Shown: piece after piece, positions 24,935 through 34,116 of the stretch | Layout: the number at the start of each line of letters is the position of its first letter | How positions within the stretch are numbered: position 1 is the first letter of the stretch | From: a bacterium BMS3Bbin08 | Lineage (GTDB): Bacteria > Nitrospirota > Thermodesulfovibrionia > UBA6902 > BMS3Bbin08 | NCBI GenBank assembly: GCA_002897775.1 | Contig: BDTR01000046.1 | Location: 1-43,070, forward strand | Direction: 5' to 3' | Length of the DNA: 43,070 nucleotides | The notes under the pieces: generated by a model | Seen by the model: only the letters and a program-made list of their open reading frames with translations | What the model was told of the DNA's origin: nothing | Database searches by the model: none | Translations under genes and position numbers: made by a program

Positions 24935-27343
24935 TCACAAATATATACATTTAACTTGTTTGGATTGTGGCTTGGCGCCTTTCATTGTTATTGAATGAAA
25001 ATTAATATAATCAACTTTTTTGTACAGGTAATTCTTTGTCAGCCTGGTGTCAGGGAACCCCGCGTTTTCCGCTGTCTCCCGGAACTTCCTGTCCGTCAAC
25101 GCGCCGGAAAGACACGCGCTCCAGAGTTCCTTGTCCCTTTTCATGTATCCTGGCACTGGTTTATCCGAAACAATATCCGAGATGATGAACCTGCCGCCCG
25201 GTTTTAGTATCCTGAATATTTCGTCAAGGACCTTTGTCTTGTCCTCGGTCAGGTTGATAGAGCAGTTGGATATCACAAGGTCGGCGGAGTTGTCATCAAC
25301 AGGCAGTTCCATGATGTTGCCCCTTCTGAACTCAACAACATTATAGCCCAGAACTTTCGCGACCTTCTCAGCGTTGACAGCCGCCTTCTCGACCATTTCA
25401 TCGGTCATATCGATCCCTATGACCTTTCCTTTTTTCCCCAGTTTTTTTGCGGCTATGAAACAGTCGATCCCGCCGCCTGCCCCCAGGTCCACTATTGTCT
25501 CGCCTTTTTTGATGTCCGCAAGCGCGGCCGGGTTGCCGCACCCGTAGGAGACCTCAAGTACCTCGTCAGGGATATGTTCCAGGTCTTTGGGGTCATAACC
25601 TGTCGGGCAATAGTAATCCTTTACAGGGTCATAAGCGGCCTTCGCGAATTTTTTCCTGACTGTCTTTGTCACATGCCCTTTTATTTCGGGCCTGCATACC
25701 TCTTCATCATCCTCAACATCGACCGAGAGAACGCAGGAGCAGTGGCAGCATCCCACCTCAAACGCGTCATCGATCGACCTGATACCGGAGTCCAGATGGG
25801 CCGGGAGTTTCGCGTCCATGGCGTTAAATACCAGAGGAGCGGCATATCCACTGCTGTTTTGCGGGGATACTCCTTCTGAAGCAAGTTCCCACAGGATGTC
25901 CTCAAACAGGGCCCTGTAAGTTGAACAGTAGGGGTCCTGCGCCCTGATCGAGCCTTTTCCGGTCTCGACCTCGCTCGCGTAATAACTGTGGGACGTACAG
26001 CCGCCCCCGCAGAAATACTTCAGATAGCAGGAACCACACCCCTGTTTGTCACGGACGCTGTTTTGCCTGCCCTTCTCCATCACCTCTGAATTCAACCATA
26101 TATCACTCAGGGATCTTTTCCTGATAGATCCCGCGTCAAAGTTCCTGTCGGCATTAAGAGAGGCACAGGGGTAGACATGTCCGTCTGAATTTACGCAGAT
26201 CTTGGCGTAACAGTTGTTGCAGAGGTCGTTCTTTCTTCCGCGTTTTGCCCTTGCCCTGACCCGTAATGATTCAACATTATCAAAAATGATCTCCTGCTCC
26301 TTATATGTTTTTTTAAGCTGTCTCATTACGGGCGTAATTTCCCCGGCAGGCACATAAAGGTCGCTCACGTTACGGGCCCCGCGCCCCTTTGCGTGCATCC
26401 AGAGAATATTATGTTCCCTGACCCCGAGCTTTGACAGCAGCTTTGAAGTGCCCCTGACATGTTGTTTGTTGTATTTGCTCAGCGCTGTTGAGACAATGGG
26501 CGTTATACCGATTGCTATGAGTTTTTTTATCCCCTCAACCGCTTTGTCAAAACTGCCTTTACCCCTGAGCCTGTCATGGACCTTTGCGTTCGGGCCTTCC
26601 AGGCTCACCTGGATAATGAGCTTCGGACCTTTGACCTTATCCAGGGCCTTGATATTTTTGTTATCGAAGAGGGTGGCATTGGTAAGGATTATCAGTTCAC
26701 GCTTTTTCTTTTTTGTGATGTATTTTATGATCTCGAAAATATCATCTTTTATGAACGGTTCTCCGCCTGTGATATAAAACCGCTTAACGCCCAGTTTAAC
26801 AGCGTCATCCACCAGTTTTTTTAACTCATCAGTCGTTAATTCTCCCTTAAGTTCCCTGCCGGCGCTTACCAGGCAGTGTTTGCACCTGAGATTGCATGCC
26901 AGAGTGGTATATATCCAGAGCTCTTCCAGCTTATCGGGTTTGATGGCCCTGCTTCTGCCTGTGTATTCAGGTCTTTTGAAGGGCGTTTCAGAGGCAAACT
27001 CCAACAGTCCTGCCGCGCTTAAAAAGTCTGATACTTCCCGCCTGACCCGCCGGCTGTCAGATTTCCCGTATTTTTTGCTTACCGCGTCCTGGATGTCCGC
27101 GAGTGTGCGTTTGCCGTTACACAGCTTCAGTATCTCAGCGCCTGCGCGGTTCACGCTTATCCAGTTCGGTGACTCCGGGTCGATGAAAAGATAAACGCCT
27201 TTTTTTCTTTTTTGAACGTAAGGCGGGCTGTGCAGAAGGTCGTCAGGCCTGAAAAACCTGCGTTCGGTCTCTTTAACCTTCCACTCGTCGACCTGGTAGA
27301 TCTTTATCCGCTCGTCTCTCGGAGCGCAACAGGATTTCGCCAC
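24935..27343 (-). CDS. PqqD-radical SAM/SPASM-ArsM-like methyltransferase fusion
   Basis: The start is GTG 27343, behind AGAGG; a TTG at 27361 has no ribosome site. This gives 802 residues. Order of domains: a short N-terminus with SCCAPRD; a PqqD-like domain (about 34-116, WISVNRAGAEILKLCNGKRT); radical SAM (C150/C154/C157 in ACNLRCKHC, then ITGGEPFI); a SPASM domain with many cysteines (CNNCYAKIC, CGSCYLKYFCGGGC); a cysteine cluster CCHCSC (532-537); and a methyltransferase (about 560-760). The last has VDLGAGGGIDCF and the three cysteines of ArsM-type arsenite methyltransferases: YGCGNP, ISNCSINL and SACLSG. So it probably methylates a thiol-bound metalloid or a radical SAM product. The fusion is unusual, and the substrate is inferred only. 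Confidence 0.85.
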   Translation of the reverse strand: MAKSCCAPRDERIKIYQVDEWKVKETERRFFRPDDLLHSPPYVQKRKKGVYLFIDPESPNWISVNRAGAEILKLCNGKRTLADIQDAVSKKYGKSDSRRVRREVSDFLSAAGLLEFASETPFKRPEYTGRSRAIKPDKLEELWIYTTLACNLRCKHCLVSAGRELKGELTTDELKKLVDDAVKLGVKRFYITGGEPFIKDDIFEIIKYITKKKKRELIILTNATLFDNKNIKALDKVKGPKLIIQVSLEGPNAKVHDRLRGKGSFDKAVEGIKKLIAIGITPIVSTALSKYNKQHVRGTSKLLSKLGVREHNILWMHAKGRGARNVSDLYVPAGEITPVMRQLKKTYKEQEIIFDNVESLRVRARAKRGRKNDLCNNCYAKICVNSDGHVYPCASLNADRNFDAGSIRKRSLSDIWLNSEVMEKGRQNSVRDKQGCGSCYLKYFCGGGCTSHSYYASEVETGKGSIRAQDPYCSTYRALFEDILWELASEGVSPQNSSGYAAPLVFNAMDAKLPAHLDSGIRSIDDAFEVGCCHCSCVLSVDVEDDEEVCRPEIKGHVTKTVRKKFAKAAYDPVKDYYCPTGYDPKDLEHIPDEVLEVSYGCGNPAALADIKKGETIVDLGAGGGIDCFIAAKKLGKKGKVIGIDMTDEMVEKAAVNAEKVAKVLGYNVVEFRRGNIMELPVDDNSADLVISNCSINLTEDKTKVLDEIFRILKPGGRFIISDIVSDKPVPGYMKRDKELWSACLSGALTDRKFRETAENAGFPDTRLTKNYLYKKVDYINFHSITMKGAKPQSKQVKCIYL

Positions 27344-27572
27344 TCTTACCTCTTGGTCCAATATTCATTAAACCTGATAAAACAGATACTTCTGTTGGAT
27401 TGATTTTGCCTTATTTCTGTGATCCCGGTTTGATCTGTGATATCAAGCGCTTTAATTTATTTTACAACTTTAACCGCAGATATTGCACGGCAGTAGACCT
27501 GGCGAGTCTTTTGCCGCCTGACGGAAGTGCCCGTATCAATCTGATTATGTTATTATTTATCGGTGATATAGA

Positions 27573-29186
27573 ATGGAAGGCAAGGTATACATAGTAGGGG
27601 CAGGACCTGGTGACATAGGGCTTTTGACCGTAAAGGGGCTTAAGTTTCTCCGGAAGGCAGAGGTCGTTGTCTATGATTTCCACCTGAATGAACAGGTCCT
27701 TAACTACATAAACCACGACGCAGAGTTCATCTATGCCGGAAAGCGCGGCGGCCGCCATACCATGGAACAGGACGAGATAAACCGGATACTGATAGAAAAG
27801 GCACAGCAGGGCAAAACGGTCTGCCGTCTAAAGGGCGGGGACCCTTTTGTGTTCGGCAGGGGCGGTGAGGAGGCAGAGGCCCTGGCAGAGGCCCATATAG
27901 AGTTTGAGGTCGTTCCCGGTGTAAGCTCTGCTGTGGCAGCGCCGGCGTACGCCGGGATCCCGCTTACTCACAGGCTTTATTCCTCCTCCCTTGCTATCGT
28001 TCCGGGTTATGAGGATGTCACGAAAAAAGAAAGTTCCATTGACTGGGCAAAACTTGCGACAGGGGTCGGAACAATTGTTTTCCTTATGACAGTGAAAAAT
28101 ATCGAAGATGTCTGTAAAAGGCTTGTTGAGAACGGCAGAAACCCTGACACGCCTGTTGCCGTAATAAGATGGGGCACGCGTCCTGAGCAGAAGACCATCA
28201 CCGGCAACCTTGAGAACATCGCGAAAACAGTTAAAGAAGAAGATATAAGGCCGCCTGCCGTAATGGTCGTAGGAGATGTCGTGAGACTGAGAAAGAGCCT
28301 TAAATGGTATGAGAAAAAACCGCTTTTCGGCTACAGGGTGCTCGCGACAAGGGAACATGCAGAGAGCTTTGAACGGCTGGAGGACCTGGGTGCTGAAGTG
28401 ATAGAGTTTCCAACTATCAGGATCGTACCCCCCGGGGACTGGACAGGGCTGGATGCCGCCATTGCCAAAATAGAATCATATAACTGGCTTGTTTTTACCA
28501 GCTCGACCGGGGTGAGATTTTTCTTCAATAGACTTCTTGGGTCAGACAGGGACATAAGGGACCTTAAGGGTGTAAAGCTTTGCACCGTCGGCGTAAAAAC
28601 AGCGGAAGCAGTCAAAAAATTCGGGCTGAAAGTGGATCTGGTCCCTGAGGAGTTCAATGCGGAGGGACTCGTAGAGGCCTTCCTGGAAGAAGCTGAGAAG
28701 ATGAGAGGTTCAGAAACTAAGAAGGAAGCAGAAGGCTCCGGGATCTCAACTTCTAAACTTCCTAACTTCTCAACCTCGCGATCCTTGAGTGGTCTTAAGA
28801 TATTATTGCCGCGGGCCGAGGTTGCAAGGGATGTTTTCCCTGAGAAAGTAAGGGAAAACGGCGGTGAGATAGACGTTGTAACAGCGTATACAGCGGTAAA
28901 ACCCGAGGTCCATGGCAAGAGATTGAAAAGGTTTTTGAAAGAGGGCAAGATTTCAATAGCCACATTCACAAGCGCGGCTACTTTTAATAATTTCATGTCC
29001 ATAATGGGTGAGGACGCGTATAAGCTTTTAAAGGGAGTTTCCATTGCCGTGATAGGCCCTGTAACCGCGGAAGCCGTGAAAAAGGCCGGCTTAACGGTCA
29101 ACATCATGCCAAAGCAGGCAACAATTGACGCAATGGTCAATGAGATACGCGACTGGATAAAGAAAAGGTCTGTTCACTGCGAATAA
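27573..29186 (+). CDS. cobA-hemD: Uroporphyrinogen-III C-methyltransferase / synthase fusion
   Basis: The 537-residue product joins two steps of tetrapyrrole synthesis. Residues 1-240 are a SAM uroporphyrinogen-III methyltransferase (VYIVGAGPGDIGLLTVKG, GGDPFVFGRGGEEAEAL, EVVPGVSSAVAAPAYAGIP), which makes precorrin-2 for sirohaem or B12. Residues about 250-535 are uroporphyrinogen-III synthase (VLATREHAESFERL, VFTSSTGVRFFFNRL, ILLPRAEVARDVFPEK). A 25-residue stretch (about 377-402), rich in Ser, Lys and Glu, lies between the two HemD lobes and looks inserted. The fusion is known in many anaerobes. It diverges from the radical SAM-ArsM gene. Confidence 0.95.
   Translation: MEGKVYIVGAGPGDIGLLTVKGLKFLRKAEVVVYDFHLNEQVLNYINHDAEFIYAGKRGGRHTMEQDEINRILIEKAQQGKTVCRLKGGDPFVFGRGGEEAEALAEAHIEFEVVPGVSSAVAAPAYAGIPLTHRLYSSSLAIVPGYEDVTKKESSIDWAKLATGVGTIVFLMTVKNIEDVCKRLVENGRNPDTPVAVIRWGTRPEQKTITGNLENIAKTVKEEDIRPPAVMVVGDVVRLRKSLKWYEKKPLFGYRVLATREHAESFERLEDLGAEVIEFPTIRIVPPGDWTGLDAAIAKIESYNWLVFTSSTGVRFFFNRLLGSDRDIRDLKGVKLCTVGVKTAEAVKKFGLKVDLVPEEFNAEGLVEAFLEEAEKMRGSETKKEAEGSGISTSKLPNFSTSRSLSGLKILLPRAEVARDVFPEKVRENGGEIDVVTAYTAVKPEVHGKRLKRFLKEGKISIATFTSAATFNNFMSIMGEDAYKLLKGVSIAVIGPVTAEAVKKAGLTVNIMPKQATIDAMVNEIRDWIKKRSVHCE
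28703..28777. repeat. In-frame inverted-repeat insertion in hemD
   Basis: GAGAGGTTCAGAAACTAAGA at the left and TTCCTAACTTCTCAACCTC at the right are imperfect complements, separated by a short centre. It adds about 25 codons without breaking the frame. It resembles the intergenic repeats in style, but not in exact sequence. Confidence 0.65.
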
Positions 29187-29297
29187 AACCCCGGCCCGGC
29201 GCTTTGCTGAAACATTCTTCACTTCAGGCTTATGACCGCTTATCTTGAACTTCTTTGCGAAAATGATAAACTTTAATAAAACAAAACGGAGGAGAAA

Positions 29298-29867
29298 ATG
29301 AACACGGTACTTGACGCGATAGAGAAAAGAAGGTCTGTAAGGTCATACGAGTCCAAAGAGATACCAAAGGACATTTTAAATACGATCATAGAGGCGGGCA
29401 ACCAGGCGCCGTCGGCAATGAACAGCCAGCCCTGGCGTTTTGTTGTTGTGGAGGACAGCGCCATGAAAAAGAAGCTTCTTCAGGCGGCACTGCCCAACGC
29501 AAAGAAGATACTCGAACAGGTAAAAGACACAGACCCTGAAAGATATGAGCTTATTATGAAGCGCTACGATGAAATGGAAGACCCGGTCTACTATTCAGCC
29601 CCGGCGATCATCTTTGTCATAGGTTCGGGCAGGTATGCCGATCATTCGTGTCCCCTGGCCTGTGAAAATATCATGCTTGCGGCGCATTCCCTGGGCCTTG
29701 GGACCTGCTGGGTCGGCTTTGGCTCAATGGTCACTGAAGACGCGGGAGTTAAAGGATCGCTTGCGTTAAAAGATGATGAAAAGATCTTCGGCCCGATCGT
29801 TATTGGATATCCGGAAGTTTATCCTGACCCCCCCGCAAAAAAGCCGCCTGAAGTAAAGCGGGTGTAG
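29298..29867 (+). CDS. Nitroreductase family protein
   Basis: The 189-residue protein opens VLDAIEKRRSVRSYESKEIP, followed by GNQAPSAMNSQPWRFVVVED, the FMN-contacting signature. The end has HSLGLGTCWVGFGSM and IVIGYPEV. It is about 20 residues longer than the paralogue at 10579-11082, with an extra helical segment (about 60-100, ALPNAKKILEQVKDTDPERY) over the active site. FMN-dependent NAD(P)H oxidoreductase activity is expected; the substrate is unknown. GGAGG lies just before ATG 29298. Confidence 0.9.
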   Translation: MNTVLDAIEKRRSVRSYESKEIPKDILNTIIEAGNQAPSAMNSQPWRFVVVEDSAMKKKLLQAALPNAKKILEQVKDTDPERYELIMKRYDEMEDPVYYSAPAIIFVIGSGRYADHSCPLACENIMLAAHSLGLGTCWVGFGSMVTEDAGVKGSLALKDDEKIFGPIVIGYPEVYPDPPAKKPPEVKRV

Positions 29868-29977
29868 AAGGGGAATTCGATGCCTGATAAGGCGCGCAGA
29901 GCTCGGGACCTGTATGCCGGTTTTTTAATTGAATATATGTGAATGATTTGCAGTGATGTTGACCTGGGCGTGATGTA

Positions 29978-30391
29978 TCAGGATATTTTTTTTATCACTT
30001 CGAGAAAATTTTCGATATTTTCCAGCCTGTTTTGCAGTACATCATGCATAATATCATAATTCAGCTTTTCATAATCATGCGCGATGATATTGCGGAATCC
30101 TGTCATCCTGACCATTTGATCTGTCAAATCCACAGGGACTATGCCCGCTTCGTGGAGGATATGGAAGGACTCGCTCATGGTTGAAGGCTTTCTCAGGTTC
30201 TTAAAAACTATGACCGCTTCTGCCAGATCAATAGTTGACTGTATCGCAAGGTAAAGATATCTTTCGACCGCACCCCTTCTGTCTATATTATCAATTATCT
30301 CTTTTTGAGAATATGTCTTATATTTCTCAAGGATTGCTAGATATTTGTGGACAGAGCTGATTTTATTTTCGATTACAGTGAGATTGGTCAT
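29978..30391 (-). CDS. hepT: HepT-like HEPN toxin (DUF86 family)
   Basis: The 137-residue all-helical protein has the HEPN RNase signature RNIIAHDY (R-x4-H-x-Y), with the usual upstream helix RYLYLAIQSTIDLAEAVI. HepT-type toxins are RNases held inactive by the MntA nucleotidyltransferase, which AMPylates the tyrosine of the motif in characterised pairs. Here MntA is the upstream gene, six bases away, so the pair is a type VII toxin-antitoxin module. Confidence 0.9.
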   Translation of the reverse strand: MTNLTVIENKISSVHKYLAILEKYKTYSQKEIIDNIDRRGAVERYLYLAIQSTIDLAEAVIVFKNLRKPSTMSESFHILHEAGIVPVDLTDQMVRMTGFRNIIAHDYEKLNYDIMHDVLQNRLENIENFLEVIKKIS

Positions 30392-30397
30392 AAGTAT

Positions 30398-30802
30398 TTA
30401 TCCGGCTTTTGTCAGTTTGTATCTCGCCAGAAGATCGTGGAAATCGAAGTACTCGTTCAGGATTCTCGGTTCAATTAAAACCTTAAACGGTTCCTCGCTG
30501 TGGAGAAGTCTGCCCTCTTTGATAATGTTGTATTTTAGCTCGGGGGATCCGATAAGATTAAGAATGATAATATCTATTTTATCTGTTTTCAATGCCCGGC
30601 TTATTTTGTCGCCAAGTATGAACTTCAGGTCATACAGTTTATGTGTATTTTTTTCGTCCACATAAAAGGCAAAATCGAAATCGCTCAGATCTCCGGTACG
30701 CCCTGTTGCCTGTGAACCGAAAAGATAAGCCAGTTTTATCTCAGGATGGACTTTTATAACATTCCTCACCACTTCAATTATGTCATTTTCTTTCATAAAC
30801 AA
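30398..30802 (-). CDS. mntA: MntA-like nucleotidyltransferase antitoxin
   Basis: The 134-residue protein has the minimal nucleotidyltransferase motif GSQATGRTGDLSDFDFAF (GS-x10-DxD), with a later acidic strand KIDIIILNL completing the active site. MntA enzymes AMPylate and neutralise the HepT toxin encoded just downstream. The start may be residue 1 or the second methionine (MFMKEN). The stop is six bases before the hepT start, so the genes form an operon. The pair sits between a nitroreductase and the alpha-glucan phosphorylase, with no other mobile signature. Confidence 0.9.
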   Translation of the reverse strand: MFMKENDIIEVVRNVIKVHPEIKLAYLFGSQATGRTGDLSDFDFAFYVDEKNTHKLYDLKFILGDKISRALKTDKIDIIILNLIGSPELKYNIIKEGRLLHSEEPFKVLIEPRILNEYFDFHDLLARYKLTKAG

Positions 30803-30863
30803 AACTTATCATTTATGGCATGAAAAAAGCAATAAGTTCTAAAATAAGGCGGGCTTATGGGGT

Positions 30864-32576
30864 TTACTTAATGTAGGCCTCAGTCACGTATCTGCGCATC
30901 ATCCTGTGGCTGTTGAAGTAATAGGCGTTCTTGCCGATGGCATTCTGCATCATCCTTATCCAGGTCTTACGGTCATTGTAATACAGGGGAATGACCGAAT
31001 TCTCGAGCTTATGGTAGAGGTCATCCGCGTCTATTTGATTTATGTTATTATCCGGCCCTATGTCAGACGGCGCGGGGCCTATTGCCCAGCCGGTGAATCC
31101 TTCTATATGCCCCTCTATCCACCAGCCGTCCAGCACACTGAAGTTGACCACGCCGTTATGCGCGGCCTTCATGCCGCTTGTGCCGGATGCCTCAAGAGGC
31201 CTCAGCGGCGTGTTCAGCCATACATCCACACCGGAGATAAGCTTGAGAGCGGTCTTCATATTGTAACCCGGGATGAACGCGACCTTTATCTTTCCCTTAA
31301 GGTGTTCCCGGTATGCGAATATCTTTTCGATTATCTTCTTGCCCTCGATATCTTTTGGGTGGGCCTTTCCTGAATATATGATCTGGATCCTGCCGTCTCC
31401 TATCTTCGCGAGCCTCTCAATATCAGAGAATAACAGGTCAGCCCTTTTGTACGCGGTCATTCTTCTGGCATATCCAATGGTGAGGGTCTCATAATCCATA
31501 CCGGCATTGGTGCTGGAGTTTATATTATCGATCAGCTTTTTCTTTGCCTCCATATGAGCGGCCCACAATTCCTCGTCCGGGATCACGCCTATCCTTACGA
31601 ATATCTCGGGTTCATTGGCCCAGCCGGGAAGATACTTGTCGAAGATCTTTTTGAAATTTTCCGAAGTCCATGTGTAAGAATGCACGCCGTTCGTTATGGC
31701 GTTTATCTTGTAGCCCGGAAACATATGCCTGGATACCTCCATGTGCTTTTTTGCCACACCGTTCACATAATTGCTCAGGTTAAAACCCAGAAGCGTCATA
31801 TTGATATGATCCTCTCCCGCGAGTTTACGCAGGACCTTTTCCGGAAAGAAGCTGCCTGTAACACTGTTGTAAAGATCATACGAGAATTTGTCGTGTCCTG
31901 CCTCAACAGGTGTATGAGTTGTGAACACGCACAGTTCCCTGACAGTCTCGAGATCCCACACATACATCTCGTCCCAGACCTCTTCAATGTCCTTTTTATG
32001 TTCCTGCAGTAACTCCAGGGTTAAAAAAGCGGCATGGCCTTCGTTCATGTGGTATTTTTTTATCTCAAAACCCAGCTTGTTCAGCATCCTTACACCGCCG
32101 GCGCCCAGAATAAATTCCTGCTTTAACCTGTAACGCTCATCCCCTCCGTACAGGTGGTCTGTCAAACCCCTGTCCTCAGGGCTGTTTTCAGGCAGGTCAG
32201 TATCCAGGAAGATCACCGGGACGTTCCAGTCTCGAAGGCTTTCAACAAAATATATCCACGCCTGCAGAACAACGGGCCTGCCTTCGATCTCAATAGTTAG
32301 TTTTTCAGGCGCGGCAACCATGAGCGCTGAAGGGTCCCATATAGCGGGCAGTTCTTTTTGAACGCCGTTTTCATCCAGGGACTGCTTAAAATATCCTTTG
32401 CGGCTTATAAGCGTAACAGCGACAAAGGGCAGGTTAAGGTCAGCAGCGGACTTTACCGTATCGCCGGCAAGCACTCCAAGGCCGCCGCTGTAAGTGGGTA
32501 TATTATCGTTGAGGCCTATTTCCATGGAGAAATAAGCGATCTTCGGTTCGTTAATGTGCTGTTCGAATGTTAACAT
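30864..32576 (-). CDS. glgP: Alpha-glucan phosphorylase (GT35, short form)
   Basis: The enzyme releases glucose-1-phosphate from glycogen or maltodextrins using PLP. The 570-residue protein has IAYFSMEIGLNDNIPTYSGGLGVLAGD at its start (shown here as the two motifs FSMEIGLNDN and YSGGLGVLAGD), HMNEGHAAFL, and ITNGVHSYTW. The PLP site EASGTSGMKAAHNGVVNF contains the Schiff-base lysine. It is shorter than E. coli GlgP, as in the common short bacterial form lacking the large N-terminal regulatory part. No strong ribosome site precedes ATG 32576. It is monocistronic and divergent from proA. Confidence 0.93.
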   Translation of the reverse strand: MLTFEQHINEPKIAYFSMEIGLNDNIPTYSGGLGVLAGDTVKSAADLNLPFVAVTLISRKGYFKQSLDENGVQKELPAIWDPSALMVAAPEKLTIEIEGRPVVLQAWIYFVESLRDWNVPVIFLDTDLPENSPEDRGLTDHLYGGDERYRLKQEFILGAGGVRMLNKLGFEIKKYHMNEGHAAFLTLELLQEHKKDIEEVWDEMYVWDLETVRELCVFTTHTPVEAGHDKFSYDLYNSVTGSFFPEKVLRKLAGEDHINMTLLGFNLSNYVNGVAKKHMEVSRHMFPGYKINAITNGVHSYTWTSENFKKIFDKYLPGWANEPEIFVRIGVIPDEELWAAHMEAKKKLIDNINSSTNAGMDYETLTIGYARRMTAYKRADLLFSDIERLAKIGDGRIQIIYSGKAHPKDIEGKKIIEKIFAYREHLKGKIKVAFIPGYNMKTALKLISGVDVWLNTPLRPLEASGTSGMKAAHNGVVNFSVLDGWWIEGHIEGFTGWAIGPAPSDIGPDNNINQIDADDLYHKLENSVIPLYYNDRKTWIRMMQNAIGKNAYYFNSHRMMRRYVTEAYIK

Positions 32577-32807
32577 AATTATATTTGGGAAACCTGTGGA
32601 CCAGTAGTGAGCTATTATACAGAAATTGCGCTTTTAAAATAAACTCTGTCGGGATATTGGCGGCAACAACCATCTGATAACGGCTTTTCAGGAGCAATTA
32701 TGCTAAAATTATATTTTGGATTTCACAGATATGACACACTTGATTTCACAGATAGAGACTAAAAACAAAAGTAGTTACCGCGTCCATTAATAACCGGAGG
32801 TATCTTT

Positions 32808-34064
32808 ATGAATATCAGATCGTATGTATTAAAAAAGGCCAGAGAGGCCAAAGAAGGCTCAAGGGCGATAGCAAAGGTTTCCTCAGGGCAGAAGAACAAT
32901 GCCCTGAAAAGCATGGCAGAGGCCCTGCTTAAGAAAAGCAGGGAGCTTGAATCAGCCAATAAAAAGGACATTTCAGCCGCGAGAAAAAAAGGTCTGTCAA
33001 AGGCCATGATCGACAGGCTGACATTGACCAAAAAAAGAATAAATGAGATGGCTCAGGGACTTGTTGAGATCGCGAACCTTCCGGACCCTGTGGGAGAGAT
33101 CACAAAGATGCGGACAAGGCCTAACGGAATGATGGTAGGAAGGATGAGGGTGCCTTTGGGGGTCATAGGGATAATTTATGAATCAAGGCCGAACGTGACC
33201 GCTGACGCGACCGCGCTGTGCCTGAAAGCAGGCAATGCCGTGGTCCTCAGGGGCGGTTCAGAGGCTGTGCATTCAAATATGGCCATAGTTAAGATATTAA
33301 GGGGTGTCGCGAAGTCCCGGGGCATTCACGAGGGAGTAATAACATTCATAGACAATACTGACAGGCAGGCTATTATGGAGATGCTGAAACTTGAGGGCCT
33401 GATCGATGTTGTTATCCCCAGGGGCGGGGAAGGGCTTATAAGGGCTGTGACCGAGAACTCCCGCATACCTGTGCTGAAACATTACAAAGGAGTGTGTCAC
33501 GTTTTCGTGGACCGTGACGCGGAGATTCAAATGGCTGAGGATATATGCTTTAACGCGAAGGTCCAGCGTCCGGGCACGTGTAATGCCATGGAGACCATGC
33601 TGGTGGACGAGAAGATCGCGAAGAAGTTTCTTCCGCGCATGATAAAAAGGTTTAAAAAAGCAAAGGTCAAGCTCAAGGGCTGTCCGCGGACAAGGCGCGT
33701 TGATAAGACTCTGTCCAGCGCTCAGGATCAGGACTTTTACACTGAATATGTGGATAAGATCCTTAACATAAGGATAGTAAAAGATATTGATGCTGCCATA
33801 AACCATATTGCCAAATACAGCTCCGCGCACACGGACACAATAGTTACGGCTAATTACAGCAAGGCAATGCGGTTCCTCAGGGAAGTGGACTCTTCCTCTG
33901 TGTTGGTCAATGCTTCGACCAGGTTCAGCGACGGCTTTCAGTTCGGCCTTGGCGCGGAGATGGGCATATCAACTGACAAGCTGCACGCGCGCGGCCCTAT
34001 GGGGCTTGAGGAACTGACGTGCCAGAAGTTCGTTGTATTCGGGAACGGACAACTGAGAACATAG
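32808..34064 (+). CDS. proA: Glutamate-5-semialdehyde dehydrogenase (gamma-glutamyl phosphate reductase)
   Basis: ProA reduces gamma-glutamyl phosphate to glutamate semialdehyde in proline synthesis. The 418-residue protein has the family pattern LGVIGIIYESRPNVTADATALCLKAGNAVVLRGGSEA (motifs YESRPNVTADA and VVLRGGSEA), IPRGGEGLI, and the active-site cysteine segment KVQRPGTCNAMETML. The ending LGAEMGISTDKLHARGPMGLEELT is also typical (seen as STDKLHARGPMGLEEL). GGAGG precedes the ATG. No proB is adjacent. Confidence 0.96.
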   Translation: MNIRSYVLKKAREAKEGSRAIAKVSSGQKNNALKSMAEALLKKSRELESANKKDISAARKKGLSKAMIDRLTLTKKRINEMAQGLVEIANLPDPVGEITKMRTRPNGMMVGRMRVPLGVIGIIYESRPNVTADATALCLKAGNAVVLRGGSEAVHSNMAIVKILRGVAKSRGIHEGVITFIDNTDRQAIMEMLKLEGLIDVVIPRGGEGLIRAVTENSRIPVLKHYKGVCHVFVDRDAEIQMAEDICFNAKVQRPGTCNAMETMLVDEKIAKKFLPRMIKRFKKAKVKLKGCPRTRRVDKTLSSAQDQDFYTEYVDKILNIRIVKDIDAAINHIAKYSSAHTDTIVTANYSKAMRFLREVDSSSVLVNASTRFSDGFQFGLGAEMGISTDKLHARGPMGLEELTCQKFVVFGNGQLRT

Positions 34065-34116
34065 AAACAGCAACATTTTTGATTGCAAATCTTAGATTTT
34101 AGATTGGGGTGATGAT

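Noticed and set aside
27400-27572. Possible cobalamin riboswitch ahead of cobA-hemD
   Set aside because: The interval is short, and I see no B12-box-like sequence or multi-stem structure.
28331-29140. 269-codon minus-strand ORF opposite hemD
   Set aside because: Shadow frame; the plus strand encodes a full uroporphyrinogen-III synthase.
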